Notes: generated by a model not told the origin, from the sequence alone. 64,000 bases of DNA from Methylobacterium sp. Leaf123 (GCF_001423405.1 NZ_LMNS01000034.1:526-64525); one strand, 5' to 3'. Counted from the first letter of the stretch, positions 1-8,959 are shown. Translations and numbers: made by a program.

Positions 1-541
1 GTCCGCGGCGTCTAGAGCCGGCGAACCGTTCTGTCAACCGACCCAGTCAAGCGCCACAGCACCCGGATCAACCGACACCCCGGAACCAGAAGGACAGCGA
101 TCGCCCGATCCAGTCACCCGGATCAGCTCCGCTCACCAACAATCCCGAAGACCGTCGAAGCTCTCGGCCACCAAGCGGTGGACCGCGGCGCCCCGTCGGT
201 GAAATTGGGTATAAGGGGCGTCACACGAGGCGTCAATCGGAAAAACGCAGGGAAATCGAAAACGCCCGCTACGGGGCTGCGGAACGGGCTGCAGAGGCCC
301 TCCGCATGCGCGGTATCCTCCTCCAGACACGGTCGATGCGAGCGCCCGTTCCAGGTTGGCCGCGAACGACGTTGTTGCGTGCGTTGTCGGTGTCCGCTCC
401 GCGCCCGGCCCATCGATGTCTGCCGCCTCGCAAACGAAGGATCTGCGATTTTTTTGAGCCGAGCCTCCGCGAAAATCGCTCTGACGCTTCCATGCCCCTG
501 GCGAGGGCGGATGGAAGCCGCCCCGATCAGGGAGATGCGAC
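1..541. other. Leading non-coding stretch with no supported gene
   Basis: Open frames exist on both strands here, but they are arginine/proline-rich GC-driven frames without a convincing start or ribosome-binding site. The last part holds a run of seven T at about 450-456 and an AGGGAGA site just before the gene at 542, so a promoter and leader for that gene probably lie here. I see no RNA gene or repeat. Confidence 0.5.
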
Positions 542-802
542 ATGAACAAGGTGATGATCTTCGTGCTCGTCAGTGCCGGCCTTTTCGGCGCCGCCCCCTC
601 GGCCCTCGCCCAGGAGACAGCCCCGCAACCTGCCAACCAGGAATTCCTCGGCGTCGATCTCGACAATGGCGGCGTCTACTACAACGGGCGCAATTCAGGC
701 CGGTACTGCGTCTACCGCACCGTCGAGGTGTTCAACCGCTATACCGGCTATGTCGAGGCCCGCCGCCTGCGCCGCTGCGGCCGCGGCCTCTACCTGCCGT
801 AG
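542..802 (+). CDS. Small secreted hypothetical protein
   Basis: An 86-residue protein with a clear Sec signal peptide (hydrophobic stretch about residues 4-20, cleavage likely after ALA, before QET). The mature part of about 60 residues is rich in Tyr and Arg and holds two cysteines, one in a YCVYR motif and one near the end (RRCGRG), which could form a disulfide in the periplasm. The ATG is preceded by AGGGAGA at good spacing. I do not recognise a family. It opens the exported-protein island and is followed 11 bases later by a candidate 23-residue membrane peptide. Confidence 0.75.
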   Translation: MNKVMIFVLVSAGLFGAAPSALAQETAPQPANQEFLGVDLDNGGVYYNGRNSGRYCVYRTVEVFNRYTGYVEARRLRRCGRGLYLP

Positions 803-813
803 GGAGTGCTGCG

Positions 814-885
814 ATGCTGGCTGCAATCTCACCGCTCCACCTCGCCGCCCTCGGCCTCATCCTCACGCTGTTTGCCGGGGGCTGA
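814..885 (+). CDS. Candidate 23-residue hydrophobic membrane peptide
   Basis: A short frame beginning at an ATG eight bases after AGGGAG and ending in TGA, 11 bases downstream of the preceding stop. The product is almost entirely hydrophobic (Leu, Ala, Ile, Phe), contains one His and ends Ala-Gly-Gly, as expected for a single-span small membrane protein. Good ribosome-binding site, close coupling and membrane-like composition favour a real gene. Its size and the lack of a known family keep this tentative. Confidence 0.4.
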   Translation: MLAAISPLHLAALGLILTLFAGG

Positions 886-1091
886 GCGCCGCGATGCCGG
901 ACCTGTCTCGAGGCCGGCCCCATCCGTCATCCGGTGCGCGGGACCGCTCGCCTCGGAGGGGCGGACGGGCCTACCGGGCGACATTGTTTCCCAGACACCG
1001 AGCGGCTACCCCTGGGCGGCGTCCGAGAGCGGGCGCGCCCCGCTCCAAGGATGACAGCCTCGGTCCGCGAACCGAGAGGAGGACGATCCGC

Positions 1092-3182
1092 ATGCCGAGA
1101 CAGGCCCCGGTGATCGCTGCGCGCCGATTTCTCCGTGGAGCCGCGCTCCTCCTGGCCGCCTGCCTCGCCCTCCCCGCGTGGGCCCAAGCGGCGCCCGAGG
1201 CGGCGCCCTTCGGCGACAACGCCGACTCGGTCGCGGTGGTGATCGGCAACCGCAGCTACAAGCAGACGGTGCCGGTCGATTATGCCCACAACGACGCCGA
1301 GGCGATCCGCGCCTATCTCATCGAGCGCTTGGGCTACCGCGACAGCAACGTCTTCATCCTGAAGGACGCGACGCTCAACGAGTTCAACCAAGTCTTCGGC
1401 ACCGAGCGCAATCCGCAATCGGGCCGGCTCTGGCGCACCGCGCGCGAAGGCCGCTCGAACGTGTTCGTGTACTATTCCGGCCACGGCGTGCCGGACCTGA
1501 CGACGCGGCAACCCTTCCTGCTTCCCGAAGACGGCAACCCGAACCAGGGCGAGAGCGGCTATTCCCTCGAAACCCTCTACCGCAACCTCGACCTCGTGAA
1601 GCGCAAGATCGGGCCCGAGCGCCAGCTCGTGGTGATGGTCGATGCCTGCTTCACCGGCGAGACGGGCCGCAAGGGCGAGAGCCTGCTTGCGGTCTCAGCG
1701 CCGGGCTTTGCCCCGGCCCGGCCGAAGGCGGAGAGCGGCATCGTGCGCCTCGTCGCCACTTCGGGCGCGACGCCTGCGAACTGGGACGAGACGAACAAGC
1801 TCGGCCTGATGACGAGCCGCTTCCTGATGGGCGTTTCGGGCCTGGCCGACGCCAAGGATGGAGCCGGCAACGGCGATGGGCTGGTTCAGTGGCCGGAGCT
1901 GAAAGGCTATCTGCGTCGCGAGGTCGAGGAGGCGGCGCGGCGCGCCTCGGGCCGGGAGCAGGTGCCGGAGATCGACGACGCGCCGATCGTGGTGAAGGCC
2001 TCGCTTCCCGTCGCGGCGGTGGCCGGTGGCGTCGCGGCAATCCGCGACGAGGCGGCGTGGCGCCGGGCGGAAAGCCTCGGCACCCGCGAGGCTTTTGAAG
2101 CCTATGTCGGCACCTGCGGCGAGGCCTGCGCCTACCGCTCGCAGGCGATGGACCGGCTGCTTGCCGGCCGCAAGCGCGATGCGGCGGCGATCGACCAGGA
2201 GAACTGGGCCAAGTTCGGCGCGCAACGGCAGTATCAAGCTTATCTCGATTCCTGCGGCGATACGTGCGCCTATCGCAGCCTCGCGGAGGGCTATCTCGGT
2301 GGCGCCAATCCGAGCACCGATCCGCGGGTGAAGCTTTGCGATGAGCTCGCCGCCGGCACCGATGATCCCGACCGGCCGAACGGCGTGCCGGGGGTGAAAC
2401 TCGGGCGGATCGAGGCCTCCGCCGCCATCGAAGCCTGCCGCGGGGCGTCGGCTGCTTATCCGCAACTGCGCCGCCTCAGCTACCAGCTCGGCCGCGCCTA
2501 TGACCGGGCCGACCGCTCCAAAGAAGCGTTTGCCGCCTATGACCGGGCGGCCAAGGCCGGCAGCGTCTCGGCGATGAACAACCTCGCCACGCTCTACGAG
2601 AACGGCCAGGGGGTGAAGCGCGGGCAGGCCGAGGCCTTCCGGCTCTACCGGCAGGCGGGCGAAGGCGGCAACGTGGTGGCGCTCGCCAACGCCGCGCGGA
2701 TGCTCGAATACGGCAACGGCATCCCCAAGAACGAGGCGGAGGCGGTCGCGCTCTACAAGCGCGCGGTGGAAGGCGGCGACGTGCCCTCGATCTCGAAGCT
2801 GGTGCCGCATTACGCCACCGGCGCCTATGGCTTCCCGAAGGATCTGCGCCAGGGTTTCGACCTGTTCCGGCAGGCGGCCGATAAGGGCGATCCCGTCGCC
2901 ATGGCGACGATGGCGACGCTGATCGACAACGGTTTCGGCCGCTACTTTCCGGGCGTGCGCTCCACCGACATGGTGCTGCGGGCGCTGAAGCGGGGCGAAC
3001 TCGGCGCGGCCTCGGTCTCGGCCACCGACACGGCGGCGCAGAAGCTGAAGCCGGAGACGATCCGCACCGTGCAGCGCACGGTCAAGGAAGCGGATTACTA
3101 CTCGGGCGCCCTCGATGGCCGCTTCAACCCCGTCTTCGTCCGCGCCCTCGATCAGTACGCCCGGGCGAACGAGGCGGAATGA
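1092..3182 (+). CDS. Exported caspase-like (peptidase C14) protein with Sel1 repeats and peptidoglycan-binding-like tail
   Basis: A 696-residue protein. Order: Sec signal peptide (1-32, AWA/QA); caspase-fold domain (about 45-260) with the His motif YYSGHG (His131) and Cys motif VDACFTG (Cys186); two repeats with a CGxxCAYRS signature (about 318-350 and 375-400) that could form disulfides; Sel1-like helical repeats (about 470-620, with motifs such as A-x-x-L-x-x-x-Y-x-x-G-x-G-V); and a C-terminal piece (about 655-690, YYSGALDGRF) resembling a peptidoglycan-binding_1 domain. Both catalytic residues are present, so it may be an active arginine- or lysine-directed cysteine peptidase of the periplasm. 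An LAAC sequence in the signal could alternatively be a lipobox. The start has the AGGAGGACG site just upstream. Its stop overlaps the next start (ATGA), so the two are translationally coupled. Confidence 0.88.
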   Translation: MPRQAPVIAARRFLRGAALLLAACLALPAWAQAAPEAAPFGDNADSVAVVIGNRSYKQTVPVDYAHNDAEAIRAYLIERLGYRDSNVFILKDATLNEFNQVFGTERNPQSGRLWRTAREGRSNVFVYYSGHGVPDLTTRQPFLLPEDGNPNQGESGYSLETLYRNLDLVKRKIGPERQLVVMVDACFTGETGRKGESLLAVSAPGFAPARPKAESGIVRLVATSGATPANWDETNKLGLMTSRFLMGVSGLADAKDGAGNGDGLVQWPELKGYLRREVEEAARRASGREQVPEIDDAPIVVKASLPVAAVAGGVAAIRDEAAWRRAESLGTREAFEAYVGTCGEACAYRSQAMDRLLAGRKRDAAAIDQENWAKFGAQRQYQAYLDSCGDTCAYRSLAEGYLGGANPSTDPRVKLCDELAAGTDDPDRPNGVPGVKLGRIEASAAIEACRGASAAYPQLRRLSYQLGRAYDRADRSKEAFAAYDRAAKAGSVSAMNNLATLYENGQGVKRGQAEAFRLYRQAGEGGNVVALANAARMLEYGNGIPKNEAEAVALYKRAVEGGDVPSISKLVPHYATGAYGFPKDLRQGFDLFRQAADKGDPVAMATMATLIDNGFGRYFPGVRSTDMVLRALKRGELGAASVSATDTAAQKLKPETIRTVQRTVKEADYYSGALDGRFNPVFVRALDQYARANEAE

Positions 3183-4510
3183 GGCTCCTCCTCGCCGCCC
3201 TGCTGCTTCTCCCCGCGGTCGCCCGCGCCGATCCGACGACCGCCACGCTCAAGCCTTTCCTCGATGCGTTGGCGGCCTGCGCCGGGCGGCCCGACCTGAC
3301 GCTGGCCGTGGTCGGCGTCGAGCCGGGTCAGACGGCGCTCTCGCGCGAGCAGGCCGAGGAGGTGCGCCTCGCGGTCGAGAGCCGGCTCCAGGCGACGGGT
3401 CGTGTGCGGCTCGCCGCCGCCGCCGACGTGGCGCGGATCAAGGCCCTGCGCGAGGGCACCACCGGATTGTCGGGGGCGGGGGCCGAGGCGCAGATCCGCG
3501 CGGCCTTCTCGGGCGATGCGAGCGTGTTCCTGGTGGAGCCGCGCCGGGCCGGCGAGACCGCGGCCCTGCGGCTTCAGGCGATCACCCGCAACGCCGCCTG
3601 CAAGGCGACGAGCGAGCCGCTGATCCTGCCGATCCGCGTCGGGGCCGGCGTCGCCGACATCGACGCGGTGATGGAGGGCGCGGTGAAGGCCTTCGCCGGG
3701 GCCGCGCCGCATGCGAACGCCATCGAGGTCTGTCCCTTCGTGGCGGAGGGGGGCCACTCGACCTGCGCCGGCGCGCTGACCGATCGCCTCGTCATCGCCC
3801 TCGACGCCGAGGCGCGCTCGGCCAACCGCATCCTGAAGGGCGCGCGGCTCGATGTGCGCCGCCGCCCGCCCGGCACCGCCTGCTCCGGCGCAATCACCGC
3901 GCGCGGGCGCTTCCTCACCGATCAGAGCCGGCAATCCTGGATGGAGCTGGAATTCCAGCGCGACGGCGCGGTGCTCGCCCCGACCGGGCGGCGGCGCATC
4001 GGCATCGAGGGGCTCGGCTGTGATCCGACCACGCGGCCCTTCCTCGACCATCTGGCGGCCACCGCCCGCACCGATGCCGGGCGCCTCACGGTCGCGGCCA
4101 CCGCCACCCCGTTCACGGCCGGGCAGCGCCTGGAAATGCGCATCGAGGCCCGCGCCCGGCAGAATCTCTATTGCTGGGTGGTCGCGCCCGACGAGACCGC
4201 CTTCGTCGCCCTACCGGTGCGCGGCAACGCCGCCTCCGCCGCGCCGCTCAAACCCGGCGAGGCGAAGCGCTACCCGCGCGGCTACGGCCTCGACGAAATC
4301 GTGGCGGGCGAGCCGTTCGAGAACCTGTTCGCCTGTTTCGGCGTCGAAGGCGGTCTGCCGCCGGAACTCGCCGCGCGCTGGCTCGCGGCGGCGCCGGGCG
4401 CGGAGGGCGAAGCGAAACTGCTCCAGCCCCCCGACGTGCTCGATCTCCTCGAGAAGATCCGGGCGACGCCCGGCATCACCGAGGCGACCGCGCGGATCGT
4501 GGTGCGGTGA
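3179..4510 (+). CDS. Periplasmic DUF4384-like partner of the caspase protein
   Basis: 443 residues with a short Sec signal peptide (1-17, ending ARA). The N-terminal half (about 35-180) alternates helix and strand as in TolB-N/LpoB/CsgG-type domains. The C-terminal part (about 305-410) has the GQRLEMRIEARARQNLYCWV region and a later 'L-P-x-x-x-G-L-D-E' stretch that fit DUF4384, a domain often found beside caspases and secreted kinases. These assignments are by eye. The ATG overlaps the stop of the caspase gene by four bases, which strongly suggests a working pair. About six cysteines suggest disulfide bonds. Confidence 0.7.
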   Translation: MRLLLAALLLLPAVARADPTTATLKPFLDALAACAGRPDLTLAVVGVEPGQTALSREQAEEVRLAVESRLQATGRVRLAAAADVARIKALREGTTGLSGAGAEAQIRAAFSGDASVFLVEPRRAGETAALRLQAITRNAACKATSEPLILPIRVGAGVADIDAVMEGAVKAFAGAAPHANAIEVCPFVAEGGHSTCAGALTDRLVIALDAEARSANRILKGARLDVRRRPPGTACSGAITARGRFLTDQSRQSWMELEFQRDGAVLAPTGRRRIGIEGLGCDPTTRPFLDHLAATARTDAGRLTVAATATPFTAGQRLEMRIEARARQNLYCWVVAPDETAFVALPVRGNAASAAPLKPGEAKRYPRGYGLDEIVAGEPFENLFACFGVEGGLPPELAARWLAAAPGAEGEAKLLQPPDVLDLLEKIRATPGITEATARIVVR

Positions 4511-4742
4511 CGCGGCGTCTCCCTGCTCCTCCGAACACCCGCCGATTCCGCTCTGCGCGTCCCATGAGGGAAGCGATGCCCCGAGCGGCGCGGGAGGGTG
4601 ACGGATGTTCGGGCTCGGGCTATCGATACGGCGATGCGCGCCGGTTCATCACGTCGGGCGCCCGCTCGCGGCGCACGCCGTGCGCGCGCATCGGCCCGGA
4701 TGCCGGCAGCCGCCGGCCCGCGCCGATGCTCCGAGGAGGCGC

Positions 4743-6134
4743 ATGATCGGCGGATACGACGAGCGCTGTGCGGCCGATCTGGCCGCCGTCTGCGACGGCC
4801 GCGACCTCTCCCGCGAGGATCGCGCTTGGCTCGCCCGAGTCGTCACCGGCGCCGTGCGCCCGAACCGCGACAAGCCGCTCTGGGACCTCGCCCACGCGCT
4901 CACCGCCCTGGCCCAGGCAACGGGTGCGCAGAACGGGCGTGACCTCGTCACCCTGGCACTCGATCCCGGCCTCGCCACCGCCGCCACGGTCTCGGCGCGC
5001 TTCGCCGAGACCGTGGCGGCCGATGCCCGCGGTCCGGTCTTCGGCGAGGTGTGGCGCACGAGCTGGGCCGGCCTCGCGCGGCTGCTCGCTTTGGCCGAGT
5101 TCGTGCTGACGGCCGAGGATCTGGCGCAGTTCGCCGCCGTCACGGGCTGGCTCGACGAGCTCGCCGCCGCACCCGATGCCGAGGGCGCCGCGTTTCTGGC
5201 AAAGCGCCTCGCCCGCCATCTCTCCGCCTACCGCAACGCCCACCTGCCGCTGGCACCGCTGGAGCGCCGCTTCCGCGCGATCCTCGGCTTCCTGGGGGGG
5301 CGCAAAAATTTTAGCGACGACGACATCCTCGCCTTCTGGCGCAATGAGATGGAGGCGGGCGAGCGGCCGGGCTTTCGCACAATCGCCGAGCATTTCGTGA
5401 CCTTCGAGGCGGGCGCGCATCTGGTGGGCGGCCTGGACGGGCTGTCCGCGCCGGTCTCCCTCGACGCACATGCGGGTTGGGAGGAACGGCTCGACGCGGC
5501 ACTCGGCGATCTTGCTGCCGCCGAACCGGCCGAGGCCCTGGCGGCCCTGCTCGCCGATTGGCCGGAGGGCCCAAAAATCCTCACCGGGGCCGAGCGCGAG
5601 GATCTGGCCGACTTCCTGCGCCTGGAGCCGTTCCACCGCACCCGGCCGCTAACGACTTTGCGGGCGGCGAGCTTCGGGCGGGTGCAATCGGGCATCGCCA
5701 ACCGCCTGCGCCGAGGCGGCGGCGGGGCCGACGTTACCGAGCGGGCGACCTGTGTCGAGGCTGAGAGCTACACGTCGTTGCAAGAGCGGGCCGTCGCGCT
5801 CGCCGCCCATCTCGCGCGGATGCTGCGCATCGCGGCGGCCCTGCGCATCGCCGAGCGCGACGGGCTCACCCCGGAGGTGCGTGCCGCGCTGGATGCGGCG
5901 GAAGCGGATCTGCGCCGGGTGCGCCGGGCCGGCTTCGAGGACCGCGCCGCCCTCAATGCGGGCTTTGCCGCCGCGCAAGCCGCGCTCCTGCGCCTCACCG
6001 AAGAGGCCGCCCGGCTCGAACGAGCGCTCGCGGGCCTCGCCCGGCAGCGCCCGCTCGACGCGGCCTTCGCGGCGGATCGCTCCGTTTTCGCGGCGGCCTT
6101 CGCGGCAGCCTATGCCGAGGAGGCGGCGGCGTGA
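4743..6134 (+). CDS. Cytosolic hypothetical protein, helical with coiled-coil tail
   Basis: 463 residues without signal peptide or membrane segment, very rich in Ala and Leu and mostly helical. The last 120 residues form a likely coiled coil with regular Ala/Leu/Arg/Glu spacing. The chosen ATG has CGAGGAGG upstream; an earlier ATG at 4605 in the same frame adds 46 Arg/Pro-rich residues and lacks a good site. I recognise no family. It is coupled by a GTGA overlap to the next gene and, with that gene and the bitopic protein after it, forms a cytosol-to-membrane trio inside an otherwise exported cluster. Confidence 0.7.
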   Translation: MIGGYDERCAADLAAVCDGRDLSREDRAWLARVVTGAVRPNRDKPLWDLAHALTALAQATGAQNGRDLVTLALDPGLATAATVSARFAETVAADARGPVFGEVWRTSWAGLARLLALAEFVLTAEDLAQFAAVTGWLDELAAAPDAEGAAFLAKRLARHLSAYRNAHLPLAPLERRFRAILGFLGGRKNFSDDDILAFWRNEMEAGERPGFRTIAEHFVTFEAGAHLVGGLDGLSAPVSLDAHAGWEERLDAALGDLAAAEPAEALAALLADWPEGPKILTGAEREDLADFLRLEPFHRTRPLTTLRAASFGRVQSGIANRLRRGGGGADVTERATCVEAESYTSLQERAVALAAHLARMLRIAAALRIAERDGLTPEVRAALDAAEADLRRVRRAGFEDRAALNAGFAAAQAALLRLTEEAARLERALAGLARQRPLDAAFAADRSVFAAAFAAAYAEEAAA

Positions 6135-6634
6135 GCGACGACGCCCGACTGCTCGCCGAACTCCACGCCGCCCGCGCGCTGATACGGGCGCAGGCGCCTG
6201 CGCTCCGGCCGGGCCACGCTGCCCTTTGGGCCCATGCCAACCGGGAGCCCGGCGGCCCCGTCGATCTCGCGGTGGTCCGGGCGATCCGCTCCGATCCCGA
6301 GACCGCGCGGCGCTACCGCACCCTGCTCGGCGCGCAAGCCGTGGCCTACGCGCCCCTCGCCGCGGCGGCCTCGGACGGAGGGCTGACGCGGCGCCGGGTC
6401 GGCCCGTTCGCGCTGGAAATCCTGGAGGGCACGCCGCCGCTCCTGATCCTGCGCGGACCGGATGGGGGAATGCCGCGGCGGATCGAGGCGTGGCTCGGCG
6501 ACGAGACGGTGCGGCTCGACCTTGGCTCGCCGGTCGATGGCGCGATCCTGCTCGCCCTCGATCCATCCGTGCCGGAGGCCGACCAACTCGGCCGGATGCT
6601 GCGCGACCCGGCCTGCGCGGTGTTCCTGTTGTGA
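6131..6634 (+). CDS. Small cytosolic hypothetical protein
   Basis: 167 residues starting with GTG that overlaps the preceding TGA (GTGA). No signal peptide or transmembrane span. The protein looks mixed alpha/beta: a helical first third, then strands such as FALEILEGTPPLLILR and a hydrophobic end. No family recognised. The overlap makes co-translation with the preceding helical protein very likely, so the two may form a complex. Confidence 0.68.
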   Translation: MSDDARLLAELHAARALIRAQAPALRPGHAALWAHANREPGGPVDLAVVRAIRSDPETARRYRTLLGAQAVAYAPLAAAASDGGLTRRRVGPFALEILEGTPPLLILRGPDGGMPRRIEAWLGDETVRLDLGSPVDGAILLALDPSVPEADQLGRMLRDPACAVFLL

Positions 6635-6668
6635 CGAGACCGGTCGTGCCCCAGCGGATCACGCGCGC

Positions 6669-7847
6669 ATGACCGGGCTCGCGATCCTCGTCGTGATCCC
6701 GACCACGCGGGGGCCGCTCCGTCTGCGGTCGTTGAACCCGCGCCCCGGCCTGCCGGCGCCCGCCGCCTTCGCCGACGGTGACTACCGCCCCCTGCCCTGG
6801 TCGGCGGATTATGCCCGGCTCTGCGCACCGGGCGGTCCCGTCGCCCGGCTCGGCGGTGAGGCGGGCGGACCGCACGAACTGCGCCTGTCGGGCTCGTTCG
6901 ATGCCGGCCGCTCCTGGGAGGTGCCGGTCTGTCTCGCCCACGGCCTCGCCGCCCGCGGCCACCGCTTCGTCGCGGAGCCGGCAGAGGCCGACCTGATCCT
7001 CTGGGCGACCGGGGCCGTCGATCTCGACCTCGCGGTGCTGCCCGGCGATTACGCGCTTCTCGACAAGATCGAGCGCTCCCGCACCCTGCTCGCCGAGGCG
7101 CCGGACGTGCCCCTCGCGGTTCTGCTGCCGGAGGGTCCGGAGCGGGAACCGGCCGCGGCGGCCTTCCACGCCCTCGGGCGGAAAGAGGCGCCCCGCCTCC
7201 TGCCGGGCGAGACCGTACAGGCGGCGGTCGAGGCACTGACCCAGCCAAACCAGATGAACGCATCGGAGCCGCAGCGACGCGCCCGCCGTCTCGCCCTGCC
7301 GGCGGGCGCCGCCGCGGCCGTCGTCCTCGTCGCGCTCGGCGGGTTCTTCGCCCTCGGGGCCCGGCAGGCTCCGGTCGTCGGTTCGGGGAACGACCCGGCG
7401 GCCGGCACCGCATCGGTGGAACCCGCTCCCGTGGCCGCTCCTGTGGCCGAGATCGCACCGCCCTCCCCTCCCCCGGCCGAGGCGCCGGCCGCGATCCGCG
7501 TGGAGGAATTGCGGGCGCCGCCCGGCTCGTCCTGCCGCCGCGTGGCCTTCGGTGCCGAGCAGCCCGAGCGCCGTCCCGTCACGCCGGAGAGCGGAGACCG
7601 CCTCGCGCCGACCCGGCTCGTGCCCGAGCTGTGCGGGCTTGCCATCGCGGCGGCACCGGGGCTGCGGCTCGAAATCGGGCCGGAGCTGCGCGCCGCCGCC
7701 CTCCCCCCGGTTCGGCTCGCGGACGGCGCGCAAGGCTACTTCCTGCGCGAGGGCAGCCGACAGAACCTCGTCTACGCGGTCCAGGCTCGACCGGAGCCGG
7801 GTGCCGCCCGGCCCGGCGGCCGGATCGTCCACGCTCTGACGCGCTGA
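6669..7847 (+). CDS. Bitopic inner-membrane hypothetical protein
   Basis: 392 residues. The first 200 look cytosolic. A single transmembrane segment (about 208-230) preceded by Arg-rich RRARR puts the N-terminus in the cytosol. A Pro/Ala-rich linker (about 236-285) then leads to a periplasmic domain with two cysteines (about residues 300 and 324). The ATG follows the preceding stop by 34 bases. This topology would let it link the two cytosolic proteins encoded just upstream with the periplasmic protease and caspase proteins of the island. No family recognised. Confidence 0.68.
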   Translation: MTGLAILVVIPTTRGPLRLRSLNPRPGLPAPAAFADGDYRPLPWSADYARLCAPGGPVARLGGEAGGPHELRLSGSFDAGRSWEVPVCLAHGLAARGHRFVAEPAEADLILWATGAVDLDLAVLPGDYALLDKIERSRTLLAEAPDVPLAVLLPEGPEREPAAAAFHALGRKEAPRLLPGETVQAAVEALTQPNQMNASEPQRRARRLALPAGAAAAVVLVALGGFFALGARQAPVVGSGNDPAAGTASVEPAPVAAPVAEIAPPSPPPAEAPAAIRVEELRAPPGSSCRRVAFGAEQPERRPVTPESGDRLAPTRLVPELCGLAIAAAPGLRLEIGPELRAAALPPVRLADGAQGYFLREGSRQNLVYAVQARPEPGAARPGGRIVHALTR

Positions 7848-7923
7848 TGGCGGAGCCGCCCCGATGATGTTCGACCCTGCCGAGAGCCGCGCGCCGACGA
7901 TGCTGACGCAGAGGAGGGAGACG

Positions 7924-8904
7924 ATGACCCCAATCCGCTGGAGACGCCGGGCCGCCGGCCTGCTGATCGCCCTCTGCGCAGCGGGGCCCGCGCGGGCCCA
8001 GAGCGTCGGCTTCGACCCTGCCGATTACGGCCGGGCGCAGCTTCCGCTTCGCCAGACGACCGGCGACGCGGCGGCCTATGTCGATCAGAACAAGGGCGCC
8101 TTCGAGCCGATCAGTGAACTCGACCCGACGGACGGGCTCGCCGCGCTGGCCCGGCCGATCGGCCGCGTCGACATCGTTCTGCGCAACACCCGCACCGGCC
8201 AGCAGGTCGGCGCCTCCTGCACCGGGGCGCTGCTGCCCGGCGATTACGTGCTGACCAACCACCATTGCCTGCCGCAATCGGGCGACCTCACGCCGGTCAA
8301 GGCCTCGATCCTGATGGATTTCCTGACGCTGGACGGCAAAGGCGCGCGCCGCTTCGAGATCGATTCGAAGCCGGTCGAGCACGATGCCCGCCTCGATTAC
8401 GCGCTGGCCCGCGTCGCCGGAAATCCGAGTGCCACCTACGGCACCGTCCGCCTCTCGGGCGAGGCGGTGGTGGGCAACCGCTCGATGCTCGTGATCCACC
8501 ACCCCCTCGGGCGGCCCAAGGTGATGAGCCGCTTCCGCTGCTTCGCGATGACGGATCAGGCCGAGGGGCCGGATCTGCGCCACCGCTGCGACACGCTCGG
8601 CGGCTCCTCCGGCTCGCTGATGTTCGACGCCTCCGTTGCAGGCATCGCCCTGCATAAGGAGGGGGGCCTCGACCCCAAAGACCCGTCGAGCTTCAACAAG
8701 GCCACGCGCCTTTCGGCCATCCTCGGGCGCAGCCCCATCCTCGCCGAGATCGCCGCCGGCCAGGGCCGACCGGTCGCCGCCGCCTCGCCCGCCGGAGACA
8801 CGCCGCCCAAAGCGAGCACGGCGCCCTCCGCCAAACCCGCCGCCCCGCCCGCCGACGGGCCGCTCGACCCTGCGGGCATGAACGCGATCCTGCGCGGGCG
8901 CTGA
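7924..8904 (+). CDS. Secreted trypsin-like serine protease
   Basis: 326 residues with a Sec signal peptide (1-25, ARA/QS). The chymotrypsin-fold triad is visible: His114 in TNHHC, Asp158 in RLDYAL, Ser229 in GGSSGS. Cysteines near the His (99, 115) and near the Ser (206, 222) probably form disulfides. The last 55 residues are a Pro/Ala-rich low-complexity tail. No PDZ domain is present, so it is not a DegP-type protease; it is closer to V8/glutamyl-endopeptidase-like families. Start chosen at ATG 7924, with GAGGAGGGAGACG upstream, rather than 7864. It probably acts in the periplasm on the same process as the neighbouring caspase-like protein. Confidence 0.85.
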   Translation: MTPIRWRRRAAGLLIALCAAGPARAQSVGFDPADYGRAQLPLRQTTGDAAAYVDQNKGAFEPISELDPTDGLAALARPIGRVDIVLRNTRTGQQVGASCTGALLPGDYVLTNHHCLPQSGDLTPVKASILMDFLTLDGKGARRFEIDSKPVEHDARLDYALARVAGNPSATYGTVRLSGEAVVGNRSMLVIHHPLGRPKVMSRFRCFAMTDQAEGPDLRHRCDTLGGSSGSLMFDASVAGIALHKEGGLDPKDPSSFNKATRLSAILGRSPILAEIAAGQGRPVAAASPAGDTPPKASTAPSAKPAAPPADGPLDPAGMNAILRGR

Positions 8905-8928
8905 GGCGGCACCCTGCGCAGTTGCGAT

Positions 8929-8959
8929 ATGATGGCACTCGGCTAGGATGATGGCACTC
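8929..8959 (+). repeat. 12-bp direct repeat duplicating the antitoxin start region; mini-ORF
   Basis: ATGATGGCACTC occurs at 8929-8940 and again at 8948-8959, 19 bp apart. The first copy opens a five-codon frame (Met-Met-Ala-Leu-Gly-stop, 8929-8946). The second copy is the start of the antitoxin gene. It may act as operator half-sites for the antitoxin, as a translational leader, or it may be a chance tandem duplication. Confidence 0.5.

Noticed and set aside
123..666. Minus-strand frames in the first 700 bases
   Set aside because: No ribosome-binding site, shadow-like composition, and overlap with the secreted protein gene at 542.
1155..1190. Caspase protein as a lipoprotein (LAAC in the signal)
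   Set aside because: A good signal peptidase I site (AWAQA) follows and no typical residues follow the Cys; noted only as an alternative.
5649..7832. A 727-codon minus-strand frame opposite the cytosolic trio
   Set aside because: Arg/Gly-rich shadow composition; the plus-strand genes have overlapping starts and stops and sensible helices and membrane spans.
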